In this document: positions 1 through 9,106 of the stretch, piece by piece
Layout of the letters: the number at the start of each line of letters is the position of its first letter
Position numbering within the stretch: position 1 is the first letter of the stretch
From: Cytophagaceae bacterium ABcell3
GTDB taxonomy: Bacteria > Bacteroidota > Bacteroidia > Cytophagales > Cytophagaceae
Length of the DNA: 64,000 nt
Assembly: GCA_030913385.1 (NCBI GenBank)
Contig: CP133159.1
Span: forward strand, 2,812,584-2,876,583
Direction: 5' to 3'
Notes under the pieces: generated by a model
Seen by the model: the letters and a program-made list of their open reading frames with translations, nothing else
Told to the model about the DNA's origin: nothing
Databases searched by the model: none
Position numbers and translations under genes: made by a program

Positions 1-208
1 CTTTGAAGCAGGTGATAATCCATTGGAAACAAACCTCTATATGTTGGCTTGTTTTTCATTAACAACTTTTCGCTTTGAAATATAGTTGCCTTCTTTTGTT
101 TTTACTAACAATTATCTATAAAGAATAATTGAGGCGCCGATTTAGTTATCTTAAATGTTATTAGCTGACCAAGGTTCGCTTAGTTACTTTTTGCCTCGCC
201 GGCAGGGC

Positions 209-312
209 CTTACTTTTTTTCTTAGACAAAAAAAGTAAGCAAAAAAGTCAAGGCCTGTGATGAAATTTGCTAAACTTTATAACCATTACGCTATCCCGAT
301 AGCTATCGGGAT
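209..312. repeat. Hairpin plus 20-nt palindrome, repeat-like
   Basis: Positions 209-239 form a long A/T-rich hairpin with a cttagac loop. Just outside, gcctt near 207 pairs with aaggc near 250. Positions 293-312 are a perfect self-complementary 20-mer. Two dyads packed into 100 bp without a gene suggest an old intergenic repeat (REP or MITE remnant), but no second copy occurs in this window. Confidence 0.45.
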
Positions 313-659
313 GAAACTCACCCTCCTTGCGTCGGGCTCAAACAGCAAATTTTTTGGCCGCTTCATGCTTAGAAAGTTCTTAACGCAATTTCATCAATGG
401 CCGCCTTATTTTCTAACAATTGCACATACCGCCATTTAAAGAAGACAGCTTAAAGGCATAATATCATACAAGTAAAAAACTAATAGGCTCAAATGGGTAA
501 TCCTAAAGAATAATTTTTTGAAACTAGTAAGTAATATACGTTTTTGCTGACACGCGGTTAATGGCTGACAACTGAGACGGTTACATTTGGTGTGCGATTG
601 GACAATGGTCCTTTTAGCTTTATTGGAGAATATTTTTTAGAATTTTTTTTAAAAAGGGC

Positions 660-691
660 TTGTTTCGTAAAAATAAATAATGCTATCTTTG
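660..691 (+). promoter_or_regulatory. Bacteroidota-type promoter for tRNA-Ser
   Basis: A TTG at 660-662 and TATCTTTG at 684-691 are separated by 21 nt. This matches the -33 TTG / -7 TAnnTTTG pattern of the Bacteroidota primary sigma factor. It sits about 43 bp before the tRNA-Ser gene. Confidence 0.7.
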
Positions 692-733
692 CAGCACTTT
701 TTCGGGGAAACGAAAAGGGAATGTTCTAAAAAA

Positions 734-822
<89 letters not shown>

Positions 823-899
823 CACAATTTTCATAATTTATTGATTTTAAAAGCTCTAAAAAAAAGTAAAAAAAGAGTAGCAAGTTTAAAAATAATCAC

Positions 900-907
900 T
901 ACCTTTG
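900..907 (+). promoter_or_regulatory. Possible -7 element for tRNA-Pro
   Basis: TACCTTTG at 900-907 fits the TAnnTTTG -7 consensus and lies about 57 bp before tRNA-Pro. No TTG is present at the expected upstream distance, so this is a weaker call than the tRNA-Ser promoter. Confidence 0.45.
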
Positions 908-964
908 CACAACAATTTTCAAAAGGGCTTTTAAAGACTCTAAAAAGAGAAAAAAATAGTAGTT

Positions 965-1039
965 CGGGGTGTAGCGTAGCCCGGTTATCGCGCCACATTT
1001 GGGATGTGGAGGTCGCAGGTTCGAATCCTGCCACCCCGA
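965..1039 (+). tRNA. tRNA-Pro (anticodon TGG)
   Basis: The acceptor strand cggggtg (965-971) pairs with caccccg (1032-1038), with discriminator a1039. The anticodon loop ttgggat gives TGG. The T-arm carries gttcgaat. No CCA is encoded. Length is 75 nt. The start of the acceptor with C rather than G is typical of proline tRNAs. Confidence 0.95.
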
Positions 1040-1063
1040 CTAATTTTACAGCTTAGCTGTAAT

Positions 1064-1137
1064 GGACCCGTAGCTCAGCTGGATAGAGCAACTGCCTTCT
1101 AAGCAGTAGGTCTCTGGTTCGAATCCAGACGGGTTCA
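1064..1137 (+). tRNA. tRNA-Arg (anticodon TCT)
   Basis: The acceptor strand ggacccg (1064-1070) pairs with cgggttc (1130-1136), with discriminator a1137. The anticodon stem actgc/gcagt closes loop cttctaa, giving TCT, which reads AGA and AGG. It lies 24 nt after tRNA-Pro, so the two are probably co-transcribed. A terminator follows. Confidence 0.95.
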
Positions 1138-1152
1138 CGATTAAAAACATTG

Positions 1153-1184
1153 AAACCACTTATTCTTTAATAAGTGGTTTTTTT
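1153..1184 (+). terminator. Terminator after tRNA-Arg
   Basis: The arms aaaccacttatt and aataagtggttt flank a short loop, and the right arm runs into seven T residues. This is a strong intrinsic terminator for the tRNA transcript. Confidence 0.85.
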
Positions 1185-1213
1185 ATTTAGCTTCAACTAA
1201 AAAAACACTTTCT

Positions 1214-1261
1214 TTAACCTAGATTATGCAATAGAAAGTTCTAATGCATAATCTAGGTTAA
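1214..1261. repeat. MITE-like family, copy A (ends only, near-palindrome)
   Basis: A 17-bp perfect inverted repeat (ttaacctagattatgca at 1214-1230, its complement at 1245-1261) flanks a near-symmetric 14-bp centre containing tagaa-ag-ttcta. The two arms match the left and right ends of the longer family members at 39.1 and 43.2 kb, so this looks like a deletion derivative that keeps only the termini. Confidence 0.75.
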
Positions 1262-1404
1262 AACCCCTATTTGTCATGATTGGCAAACATACTTAAACAT
1301 AGCCTTTAACTCGGCTTAATGTCGCTTTGATTTATGCTTTTGCCTGAATTACTATTTAGGTTTATTATATTAAATTATTCTCTTGTTCTTTCTGTTACAC
1401 CTAC

Positions 1405-3000
1405 ATGAGTACTTTATCTGAAATTGAAAAAAGGAAAACCTTTGCAATTATTAGTCACCCTGATGCTGGAAAAACTACCCTTACGGAAAAGTTTCTTTTG
1501 TTTGGAGGCGCCATTCAAACAGCCGGTGCGGTAAAATCCAATAAAATTACCAAAGGGGCAACCTCTGACTTTATGGAAATAGAAAGACAGAGAGGTATAT
1601 CTGTGGCGACTTCTGTAATGGGTTTTGAGTATAACGGGTCTAAAATTAACTTGTTGGATACGCCAGGTCACAAAGATTTTGCAGAAGATACCTACCGTAC
1701 ATTGACTGCGGTGGACAGTGTAATTCTTGTCATAGACTGTGTAAAGGGTGTGGAGGAGCAGACTGAACGCTTGATGGAGGTGTGTAGGATGAGAAATACA
1801 CCTGTTATCATTTTTATCAATAAAATGGACCGTGAAGGACGCGACCCTTATGACCTTTTAGATGAGCTAGAAGAAAAGCTGAATATTAAGACCAGACCGC
1901 TAAGCTGGCCGGTAAGCATGGGCAGCACTTTTAAAGGGGTCTACAATTTGTACAATCAAAGCCTTTACTTGTTCAACCCAAATAAAACGAATATAGAGAA
2001 AGATGTAATGGCTATCAAAGACCTGAGCGATGAGGTGCTTGATGAGAAGTTGGATAAATTTGCAGATCAGCTTAGGGAAGATGTAGAACTGGTAGAGGGT
2101 GTATATGAACCTTTTGATAGGGAAGCCTACTTGAACGGAAAGCTTGCGCCGGTTTTCTTTGGTAGTGCTATCAATAATTTTGGTGTTAAGGAACTGCTCG
2201 AAACCTTTATTGATATTGCCCCTAGACCAAGGGGAAGGGAAGCCAATACGCGTAAAATAGAACCTTTAGAAAAACCTTTTACGGGTTTTGTCTTTAAAAT
2301 TCACGCTAACCTTGATCCAAGACATAGAGATAGGATTGCTTTTGTGAGGGTTTGTTCTGGGAAATTTGAACGTAACAAGTTTTTCCACCATGTTCGGCTA
2401 AATAAGAAGCTTCGGTTTGCTGCTCCGGTAAACTTCATGGCCCAGGATAAAAGCATTGTTGAAGAAGCATACCCGGGAGATGTTGTTGGTTTGTATGATA
2501 CAGGTAATTTTAAAATAGGAGATACATTGACCGAGGGGGAAGATTTAATGGTGAAAGGTATTCCAAGTTTTTCCCCTGAGATATTCCGGGAAGTTATCAA
2601 TAAAGACCCGATGAAGGCTAAGCAACTAGACAAAGGTTTGATGCAATTGACCGATGAAGGTGTTGCGCAGCTTTTTATACAACAGCCAGGTAATAGGAAA
2701 ATTATTGGCACGGTCGGAGAGCTGCAATTTGATGTGATCAAGTATCGCCTGCTGCATGAGTATGGAGCTTCTTGTGATTTTTATCCATTAAACCTGTACA
2801 AAGCATGTTGGGTAGATTCTGAAGATAAAAAAGCACTTGAAGAGTTCGTGTCTTTTAAAGCTTCTAACATTGCCAGGGACAAAGACAACAAATACGTATT
2901 CCTCGCTGACTCTAAATGGACACTGGATGTAGTGGTGGAAAACCGTCCAAATTTAAAATTTTCTTTTATTTCTGAGCATAATAGTCATTTGGATGGTTAG
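1405..3000 (+). CDS. prfC: Peptide chain release factor 3
   Basis: Cytosolic translational GTPase that recycles RF1/RF2 from the ribosome after termination. The G domain shows the P-loop HPDAGKTT at residues 18-25, DTPGH at 85-89 and NKMD at 139-142. The typical RF3 opening ([18 protein letters not shown]) and length (531 aa, close to the E. coli protein) separate it from EF-G and LepA. The ATG at 1405 is the natural start because it places the P-loop at the usual distance; there is no clear Shine-Dalgarno sequence. It stands alone between the tRNA cluster and a gene of unknown function. Identification is very secure. Confidence 0.97.
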   Translation: MSTLSEIEKRKTFAIISHPDAGKTTLTEKFLLFGGAIQTAGAVKSNKITKGATSDFMEIERQRGISVATSVMGFEYNGSKINLLDTPGHKDFAEDTYRTLTAVDSVILVIDCVKGVEEQTERLMEVCRMRNTPVIIFINKMDREGRDPYDLLDELEEKLNIKTRPLSWPVSMGSTFKGVYNLYNQSLYLFNPNKTNIEKDVMAIKDLSDEVLDEKLDKFADQLREDVELVEGVYEPFDREAYLNGKLAPVFFGSAINNFGVKELLETFIDIAPRPRGREANTRKIEPLEKPFTGFVFKIHANLDPRHRDRIAFVRVCSGKFERNKFFHHVRLNKKLRFAAPVNFMAQDKSIVEEAYPGDVVGLYDTGNFKIGDTLTEGEDLMVKGIPSFSPEIFREVINKDPMKAKQLDKGLMQLTDEGVAQLFIQQPGNRKIIGTVGELQFDVIKYRLLHEYGASCDFYPLNLYKACWVDSEDKKALEEFVSFKASNIARDKDNKYVFLADSKWTLDVVVENRPNLKFSFISEHNSHLDG

Positions 3001-3088
3001 TATAGCGGTAATGAATGACTTCCGATTTATAAACATACTAATTCTCGGGGTAATTTATTCAAAGTAAATTTCATTAGAAATATCAGAA

Positions 3089-3481
3089 ATGGCTTGGGAA
3101 GACAAAGTTTCTAATCAAAAGACTTATATAATACATTCAGTTTCGGAAGACGGACTGGCAGAAGGTTTATTAGATCTTTTTTCTGAAATTGAGGGACATG
3201 AATTTGAAGCTAGTTCTGAATTATTAATTTTTATTGATGCGACTAACGGAAGTCTTTTTATTTCAGCCTATAGTTCTAAATCAGAAGAAGTCTTTGATGA
3301 AAAAGGTATATTTGTGTTGTTGGAAGAGCTTTGGGAATCAATTGAATCTTATGATTTTGACGAGATTGTTTTACAAGCTTTAAGGACAGCTTATAGCAAA
3401 AGTGAAAACTCCGTTTTGAGGTCAAAGTTCAATGTTTTTTACCAAACAGAAGAACAATGCTTGGCAATGCCGCTACACTAA
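3089..3481 (+). CDS. Hypothetical acidic protein
   Basis: A 130-aa soluble protein rich in Glu, Asp and Ser. I see no signal peptide, membrane segment or known motif. It is predicted to be cytoplasmic. The pattern of alternating short hydrophobic runs (LLIFIDA, GSLFISAY) and acidic helices suggests a compact alpha/beta fold. It starts with ATG 88 bp after prfC and is followed by about 240 bp without a gene. Coding character is supported by the absence of competing frames and a normal composition. Function is unknown; a small immunity- or SUKH-like fold is only a guess. Confidence 0.65.
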   Translation: MAWEDKVSNQKTYIIHSVSEDGLAEGLLDLFSEIEGHEFEASSELLIFIDATNGSLFISAYSSKSEEVFDEKGIFVLLEELWESIESYDFDEIVLQALRTAYSKSENSVLRSKFNVFYQTEEQCLAMPLH

Positions 3482-3720
3482 AATTTTAAGGTTTATTTTT
3501 TTGTCTTTTACCTTCTCTTATTATCCCCAAATTTTTTTGGTTAAAGTGATAAATGAATCAGGATATTATAAAATGCTTAATTTTAAAAGCTTGTGGTTTT
3601 CTTATAAATAATTGTATAAAAAAAAGATGATTGTAGTGTAACCATGGGTGATGTGTTTCGTAAAATTCAATTCAAGTCACTAATATTTTAGGAACTTTAA
3701 ATGTCGAAAACAATACTTCT

Positions 3721-4113
3721 ATGAAATCCAGATCTATATTATATTTAGTGGTAGGAATTCTTCTAGCCTTCTCGTTTGTGTTAATAGTTGATCAAATGGG
3801 TATGTCAAAATCATCTGGCGAAGTATCCCACAGACAAAACTCTTCCGTAATGCAGGTAAATGGGGTTTGGATATACACAAAAGACAAACCTTGGTTTAGT
3901 CAGTATACTATTGGAACCATTGATAAAAATGATTTGCCTAACAATGCAGACTTGCAAAGTGGCAGCCTTCATGGTCAAAAAATATTTAACAAGCAGTTAG
4001 AAGAACTTATCTCTCAGACCCGCCTCCAATTAGGAAATAAAAATTTTAATGCTATCGTGATTGATGAAAACCTGTCATTTTGTAAAGTGATGGATTTTAC
4101 TGAAAAAAACTAG
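3721..4113 (+). CDS. Hypothetical single-pass membrane or exported protein
   Basis: A 130-aa protein with one hydrophobic segment at about residues 6-24 (SILYLVVGILLAFSFVLIV) after a short basic start. This is either an uncleaved signal anchor or a signal peptide. The remaining ~105 residues are polar, include a VNGVWIYTKDKPWFSQY stretch, and have no motif I can name. They should lie in the periplasm. A probable terminator follows at 4141-4172. The downstream gene is GldN-like, but there is no evidence that the two work together. Confidence 0.6.
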   Translation: MKSRSILYLVVGILLAFSFVLIVDQMGMSKSSGEVSHRQNSSVMQVNGVWIYTKDKPWFSQYTIGTIDKNDLPNNADLQSGSLHGQKIFNKQLEELISQTRLQLGNKNFNAIVIDENLSFCKVMDFTEKN

Positions 4114-4140
4114 GTTGTAACAGTTGTTCGTTTGGTTTAG

Positions 4141-4172
4141 GCACTACTTCCATATGGGGCGGTGCTTTTTTT
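4141..4172 (+). terminator. Probable terminator
   Basis: The arms gcac and gtgc close an imperfect stem (ttcc/gggg inside, with G-T pairs) followed by eight T residues. It lies 27 bp after the preceding stop codon. Confidence 0.5.
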
Positions 4173-4241
4173 TGTAATAGGGGGTAGTATATAATTATAC
4201 CTCTTCGCTTTCGTTAAGTGGCTGTACCCATATGTTAAGCC

Positions 4242-5069
4242 ATGAAAAGTAAATATTTTATTCTTCTTCTCATCTTTGCATGTATCTCTTCTGTTGTGCA
4301 TGGTTCGCCAGACCCATACCCTAAAAGAAAATATAGGGAGCATGACATTCTTTACCGGAAGCATATTGTAAGGAGCATTAACTTAAGCAAATTTGATAAC
4401 AATGAAATTTTCGGCAACTCTAATGCCTTGGTAGAGATTTTATTGGATGCTGTTAAAAATGGGAAATTGCAACCTTATGAAACACCACATTTGGAGAAAG
4501 CACTTTCTGTAGATGAATTTTGGGAACGTTTAAAAATCCAAGAAGAAAGCGACTATAGCGATTATTCCGGCTATTGGGCTGAAAGCGATATAGAAAAATC
4601 AGCTTGGGAAGAGGTTTTGCCTGAGGCTCCTTCCGGGGAAACTATTGAAGATCAATATTACTTGCCTTCTCAACTTTTTAGGATCGAATATGGTGAGGAT
4701 TTATTGGTTGACAAAATCGTATCTGATGTTGTTTATGACCCTAAGTACATTACATTGTTCATACCTGCCAGTATCAGTCCAAAAGGTATTCATGAACCTG
4801 TGGCCAGTTTTAGTTTTTATGATTGTGCAAAAGTTTTCAGAGCAGATAAACGTGCAGTCGCAGAGAACCCTCTAATGAATGGCCGAAACATAAACTTTAC
4901 TGAAGTGTTCTTGCTCAGGCTTTACAATTCTTATATAGTCAAGCTTGGCAGAATTGACGATCCTTATTTCGACCAGATGTATAGCAAACCTATGGATGCT
5001 TTTATGGCTTCTAAGAAAGCAGAGCACAAAGTGATTAGCTATTTGTATAAACTTTTTAATCCAGAATAA
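4242..5069 (+). CDS. GldN/PorN-family protein (type IX secretion and gliding)
   Basis: A 275-aa exported protein with a signal peptide (MKSKYFILLLIFACISSVVHG). After it comes a block that resembles GldN: an HDILYRKHIVRSINL segment, then a LVEILLDAVKNGKLQPYE segment, and later SFYDCAKVF followed by NFTEVFLLRLYNSYIVK. In known systems GldN binds the GldK lipoprotein to form the periplasmic ring of the type IX secretion machine, and its gene follows gldK, gldL and gldM. Here it stands alone, with no gldKLM beside it, so it may be a paralogue with a specialised role rather than the core subunit. The family call rests on pattern similarity, not an alignment score. Confidence 0.7.
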   Translation: MKSKYFILLLIFACISSVVHGSPDPYPKRKYREHDILYRKHIVRSINLSKFDNNEIFGNSNALVEILLDAVKNGKLQPYETPHLEKALSVDEFWERLKIQEESDYSDYSGYWAESDIEKSAWEEVLPEAPSGETIEDQYYLPSQLFRIEYGEDLLVDKIVSDVVYDPKYITLFIPASISPKGIHEPVASFSFYDCAKVFRADKRAVAENPLMNGRNINFTEVFLLRLYNSYIVKLGRIDDPYFDQMYSKPMDAFMASKKAEHKVISYLYKLFNPE

Positions 5070-5194
5070 TAACAAGGTAGGCTTTTGGGAAAGAGCAAGC
5101 TGTTGATCTACAGTAGCTCCTCATGTAAACTAACTTACTGATGGTTTTGTTTTAAATGTAAGGTTGTTTCGAAAACTTTAAAACAAATTGTGTT

Positions 5195-5641
5195 ATGGGA
5201 TTTACAAGAAGAGGAGACAAGTTCGCTCAAGAGCACCCTTTTGCCATATTTGCGGTACTTAGGGTGTTGTTAGGTGTAATATTGCTCGTAAAAGGCGTGT
5301 TCTTTCTATCAAATACAGATGCTATTACCTCCTTGATTTCTTCAGGCGAAATAAGGTGGGGGGCAGTGTTTTTAGCCCATTATATTGCTTTGGTACATAT
5401 AGCAGGAGGTTTATTAATTGCTGCGGGAGCACTTACCCGGGTAGCCATACTGTTCCAGTTGCCGATTTTGATAGGGGCTTTGTTTGTTGGAGAAGGCCCT
5501 TTAGGAATGGTTTCTGAATGGTATCTGGCACTTATTGTGTTAATAGGCGCACTGTTCTTTTTATACTATGGATCTGGTGTACACTCCTTCAGGACTAAGC
5601 TTGAGCAAGAGCAAAGATATAATGAACATTATTATAGTTAA
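5195..5641 (+). CDS. DoxX-like membrane protein
   Basis: A 148-aa inner-membrane protein with four hydrophobic segments (about residues 17-38, 58-80, 82-100 and 107-126). The layout RVLLGVILLVKGVFFL, then HYIALVHIAGGLLIAAGALTR and a short polar C-terminus is typical of the DoxX/SURF4-like family. The biochemical role of most members is not known; some are linked to oxidative stress or terminal oxidases. It is a single-gene unit closed by a strong terminator at 5643-5678. Confidence 0.75.
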   Translation: MGFTRRGDKFAQEHPFAIFAVLRVLLGVILLVKGVFFLSNTDAITSLISSGEIRWGAVFLAHYIALVHIAGGLLIAAGALTRVAILFQLPILIGALFVGEGPLGMVSEWYLALIVLIGALFFLYYGSGVHSFRTKLEQEQRYNEHYYS

Positions 5642-5642
5642 T

Positions 5643-5678
5643 AAAAATAGGGTTCCTTACTAGGTTCCCTATTTTTTT
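5643..5678 (+). terminator. Terminator after the DoxX-like gene
   Basis: Stem aaaaataggg / ccctattttt with a 14-nt loop, running into a T tract. It lies between convergent genes, and the A-rich left arm also gives a T tract on the other strand, so it may serve ktrA as well. Confidence 0.75.
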
Positions 5679-5689
5679 TACCCTTTATT

Positions 5690-6364
5690 TTAAAAATGAA
5701 GGAGTTTTTCAAGGTCAGATAACCTACCAAAAAGCACAAGAATGTCATTTTCTTCAATTTTCATATCTGGCGTGACTACCCCTAAAACTTCACCTTTGCG
5801 ATGGTCTTTTGACGCTGTGGTATTCATGCGTATAATGGTAAGTACGTTTATTTTATATCGCGCACGGAAATCCGTTTCCGCAATGGTTTGTCCAATATAT
5901 CTTGTAGGGGCTTTGGCTTCAATAATATTGTAGTCCTCTGTTATGTAAAAAGAGTCTATGACTCCTCTCATTTCTAGTCTTTTGGCTAACCGCTCTGCAG
6001 AATCCTCTTCAGGACTGATAATTTCATCTACTCCAATAGCTTCTACTACAGTTCTGTGCAATGCTGATATGGATCGGCTGATGAGGCGCTTTACCTTTAA
6101 CTGTTTTAAAGTGGCGGTAGCCATCAAAGACGATCCTATATCTTCACCTATACCTACTATTACGACATCTGTATCTTTAAGAGGTAGGGTGCTTATGGCA
6201 TGTTCGTCTGTGCAGTCCATATTGATGGTATGGGTAATTTTATTCTTATAAGCATCAACTTTTTGCATGCTTTTGTCTACTGCAATGACCTCATGTCCAA
6301 GTTCGGTTAGGCGCATGGCCAGCGAAGAGCCAAAATTCCCTAATCCAATTACTATATATTTCAT
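5690..6364 (-). CDS. ktrA: Potassium uptake regulatory subunit KtrA (RCK protein)
   Basis: A 224-aa cytoplasmic gating subunit. The RCK_N domain has a Rossmann nucleotide motif GLGNFG at residues 7-12 and the acidic D30 at the end of the second strand, followed by the conserved cMDCTDE region. An RCK_C domain covers about residues 140-222. KtrA forms an octameric ring that opens the KtrB channel on binding ATP. It begins 9 bp after the stop of the upstream ktrB gene on the same strand, so the two form an operon. Length matches single-RCK KtrA rather than the doubled TrkA. Confidence 0.93.
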   Translation of the reverse strand: MKYIVIGLGNFGSSLAMRLTELGHEVIAVDKSMQKVDAYKNKITHTINMDCTDEHAISTLPLKDTDVVIVGIGEDIGSSLMATATLKQLKVKRLISRSISALHRTVVEAIGVDEIISPEEDSAERLAKRLEMRGVIDSFYITEDYNIIEAKAPTRYIGQTIAETDFRARYKINVLTIIRMNTTASKDHRKGEVLGVVTPDMKIEENDILVLFGRLSDLEKLLHF

Positions 6365-6373
6365 ATGATATGT

Positions 6374-8194
6374 TTAGTTGATAAATACATTTTCTTGCGG
6401 GTATTTATACCTTAAGCTTCCGGTAATGGTGACAAAGCTGATAATTATAGTAAGTGTCCCGACTCTTCCAAGGAACATTGTAATTATTATAATAATCTTC
6501 CCCCATAGGTTAAGCTCAGAAGTTATACCAAGAGATAGCCCTACGGTACTGTATGCTGAAAAACATTCAAATGCTACGGAAATAAGAGGCTTTTCTGCAT
6601 CAGTTATGGTAACAAAAAGAATCGCAAGGCCAATTACCATTACTGATAATAATATAATTGCAAAAGCACGTTTTACGGATTCATCAGAAATTTCTCTTTT
6701 GTAAACATCTAGCCTGTTTTGACCTTTGGCAATAGCTAAAGTGTTTAATACTGCTACTGCAAAAGCACTGGTTTTAATTCCGCCTCCTGTAGACCCAGGA
6801 GAAGCTCCAACCCACATTAAGAAGATGTATATAAGTACAGTGCCTGGCAAAAGTATGCTTGTGTCTACTGTGTTAAATCCTGCTGTTCTTGGAGTGACTG
6901 CACCAAAAAATGCCGTAACTATTTTCCCATACCACGAATGTTCGACCAAGGTGTTATTATACTCAGTTATAAAATATAGTACAAAACCTAAAGCTAATAA
7001 ACTGCTTGTTGTTAGTATTACTATTTTGGTATTTACATTAATAATTCTTGGCTCATGTTTGTAAATCTTTTTTAGAATTAAATGCCTGTATTTGTTGGAA
7101 AAATAGTGTTTTAGGTATTTATAAAGGTTAAATACTATTGGAAAACCCAAACCTCCCAGAATTATAGTAAAAGCTATTACTAACTGCATATTGTAGTTAT
7201 AGCGGAAGTTTATATCATAGAGTCCATCAGATAAAATTGAAAAACCCGCATTGCAAAAAGCTGATACCGCATGAAAAATAGAAAAAAAGGCTCTTTCTGT
7301 ATTGTTTTGAAATAAATAGGGGTCTACTGATAAATAAATGAATATAGCCGCTATAAACTCTATGCCTAAAGTTATTGCAATAATTTTAAATATGGTTTTA
7401 AATATTTCTCCCATTTTGTCTTCATTGACCATGTTTTGGAGAAATATTTCATTTTGAAAAGAAAACCCTCCTTTAAAAAGGAAACCAAAGAAACTTGTAA
7501 ATGTCATTATGCCTAATCCCCCAGTTTGGAAAAGAAACATAATAATTATCTTACCCATTAAAGTAAAGTCCTTGGCGGTGTCCAGAACAACAAGGCCTGT
7601 TACACACACTGCGCTAGTCGAAGTAAATAAAGCGTCAATTAAGCTTATTCCCTCCACTGTAGATCTAGGGAGAAGGAGGAGACCTGTGCCCGTAAATATT
7701 AAAAGAAGAAAACTGTAGATGAATATCCTTGCAGGGTTAAGGTTTTTTGTGAAAAAACTGAGACTTTGCCGAGATACTTCTATGAAAAATATAGCTGTAA
7801 TGGATATATAGAGAAAGATATTTTCATTTAGGAAATCAATCCATGGAAGGGTTTGTGTAAACCAATTGGGGAAAAATAACCTTACGCTGAGTATGGCAAA
7901 TACAAATAGGGCTAACAGATACTCTGAAAAAAGTTTGTTCAAGTTTGTTCGGGTGCCAATACCGGTTAATAGTCGGTATAGCAGGCATAAGAACAATATG
8001 ACCAGAGAAATTTCAAAAAAACGGATTAACCTGAGATCTGTAGCCAATGGTTTTTCAAAACCAAAGCGGTATACTATAAGTAGTAGGTTTACTAACGAGA
8101 GATATAAGATGGTGCGATTTATAACAGATAACAGAACTTGATTGGTCCTTTCAATAAAATCAGCAAGCTTTGCAAAGTATACTTTGTATCCCAT
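6374..8194 (-). CDS. ktrB: Potassium uptake channel subunit KtrB/TrkH
   Basis: A 606-aa inner-membrane cation channel subunit. Four pore-loop segments with filter glycines are visible: TSAVCVTGL (about 193-201), AFCNAGF, PRTAGFNTV and FSAYSTVGL. This is the standard four-fold MPM repeat of the Trk/Ktr/HKT superfamily. It is roughly 120 residues longer than E. coli TrkH because of an N-terminal extension (about residues 20-150) holding several extra hydrophobic segments, as is often seen in Bacteroidota. It is the first gene of the ktrBA operon. No clear promoter was found upstream. Confidence 0.93.
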   Translation of the reverse strand: MGYKVYFAKLADFIERTNQVLLSVINRTILYLSLVNLLLIVYRFGFEKPLATDLRLIRFFEISLVILFLCLLYRLLTGIGTRTNLNKLFSEYLLALFVFAILSVRLFFPNWFTQTLPWIDFLNENIFLYISITAIFFIEVSRQSLSFFTKNLNPARIFIYSFLLLIFTGTGLLLLPRSTVEGISLIDALFTSTSAVCVTGLVVLDTAKDFTLMGKIIIMFLFQTGGLGIMTFTSFFGFLFKGGFSFQNEIFLQNMVNEDKMGEIFKTIFKIIAITLGIEFIAAIFIYLSVDPYLFQNNTERAFFSIFHAVSAFCNAGFSILSDGLYDINFRYNYNMQLVIAFTIILGGLGFPIVFNLYKYLKHYFSNKYRHLILKKIYKHEPRIINVNTKIVILTTSSLLALGFVLYFITEYNNTLVEHSWYGKIVTAFFGAVTPRTAGFNTVDTSILLPGTVLIYIFLMWVGASPGSTGGGIKTSAFAVAVLNTLAIAKGQNRLDVYKREISDESVKRAFAIILLSVMVIGLAILFVTITDAEKPLISVAFECFSAYSTVGLSLGITSELNLWGKIIIIITMFLGRVGTLTIIISFVTITGSLRYKYPQENVFIN

Positions 8195-8351
8195 GTATAA
8201 TGGTAAAATTTAGGGGTGCAATTTAATGATTAAGATCAAAGTATGAAATGCCTCTTTAGCAGATATTGGGAAGGTGAAAATGTTTTAACTTTATAATAAG
8301 CTTAAACAATTACAGTATAGTGAGTTATTTATAAGGAAGGAAAACTTCAAC

Positions 8352-9095
8352 TTGGGATTAACTGTTGGAACATTAATGAAAAAGAACGTTAAGCGGTTAT
8401 ACAGAAAAAGTCTTGCCGTACTTGCTTTGTTTTCTTTAGAACTTGCGCTTGTCACTCTTATTTTTTCTGTATCCTTATATATATTTTACCTGGTATGGCG
8501 GTATGTGATTTTTCAAGGTGAGGAGCTGGAAGGCTATACAGTTTTTGACAAAAGAGTCTTTGAATGGATAGAATCATGGTCTGGACCAGGTATGACTACT
8601 TTTATGGAAATTGTTACAGTTCTGGCTAATCGGAATTTTATTATCGCAGCTTCGGTTATACTTATTCTGTATTTCTTGTTTATTAGAAAGCACAAATGGT
8701 TTAGTATGAAAATTCCAGTGGTGGCACTGGGGTGTATTACTTTAAATATTATTCTGAAAGAAATGATAGGGCGGGCCAGGCCTACTATGCCCCTGATAGA
8801 AGCCTTTGGCCTTAGTTTCCCTAGCGGACATGCCATGATGGCTTTTTCTTTCTATGGTTTGCTTATTTATATTTCATATAGAAGTATCAGTAATAAAATT
8901 TTAAGGTATCTGACGTGTATTTTCTTGTTTATCTTAATACATTTGATAGCCCTGAGTAGGGTATACTTGAGGGTACACTTTGCTACTGATGTAGTGGCGG
9001 GGTTGGCTTTGGGGGCCGCATGGCTTTTTCTATCCTTGTTTGTGCTTGTTAAAGTTGAAAAGTTTTCTGGCAGGAAAATTGAACCTGTATTATAA
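8352..9095 (+). CDS. PAP2-family membrane phosphatase
   Basis: A 247-aa membrane phosphatase with six hydrophobic segments. All three catalytic motifs of the PAP2 (phosphatidic acid phosphatase type 2) superfamily are present: K136-x6-R143-P144, PSGH at 157-160, and SR-x5-H209-x3-D213. The histidines form the phospho-enzyme and act as acid/base. Likely substrates are phosphatidate, diacylglycerol pyrophosphate or undecaprenyl pyrophosphate; the sequence alone does not decide. The start is a TTG with an aaggaagg Shine-Dalgarno 11 nt upstream. An ATG at 8376 is the alternative and would shorten it by 8 residues. A thioredoxin-like gene follows after 11 bp. Confidence 0.88.
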   Translation: MGLTVGTLMKKNVKRLYRKSLAVLALFSLELALVTLIFSVSLYIFYLVWRYVIFQGEELEGYTVFDKRVFEWIESWSGPGMTTFMEIVTVLANRNFIIAASVILILYFLFIRKHKWFSMKIPVVALGCITLNIILKEMIGRARPTMPLIEAFGLSFPSGHAMMAFSFYGLLIYISYRSISNKILRYLTCIFLFILIHLIALSRVYLRVHFATDVVAGLALGAAWLFLSLFVLVKVEKFSGRKIEPVL

Positions 9096-9106
9096 ATTGT
9101 TACAAT

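Larger units (their letters stand above)
1..733. other. Gene-free stretch upstream of the tRNA cluster
   Basis: I see no credible gene here. The stretch holds a hairpin at 209-239 (arms of the type cttacttttttt / aaaaaaagtaag), a perfect 20-nt palindrome at 293-312 (core cccgatagctatcggg), and the promoter of the tRNA-Ser gene at its right end. Its only open frame (257-439) lies inside this repeat-like sequence and has no recognisable domain. The hairpin could be the terminator of a gene lying left of the window. Confidence 0.6.

Noticed and set aside
257-439. 60-aa reading frame before the tRNA cluster
   Set aside because: It overlaps the 20-nt palindrome and other repeat-like sequence, and has no motif or promoter. 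Probably a chance frame.
841-1056. 71-aa frame across tRNA-Pro
   Set aside because: It covers the whole tRNA gene, whose cloverleaf is clear.
2301-2741. 146-aa frame opposite prfC
   Set aside because: Antisense shadow of a well conserved gene.
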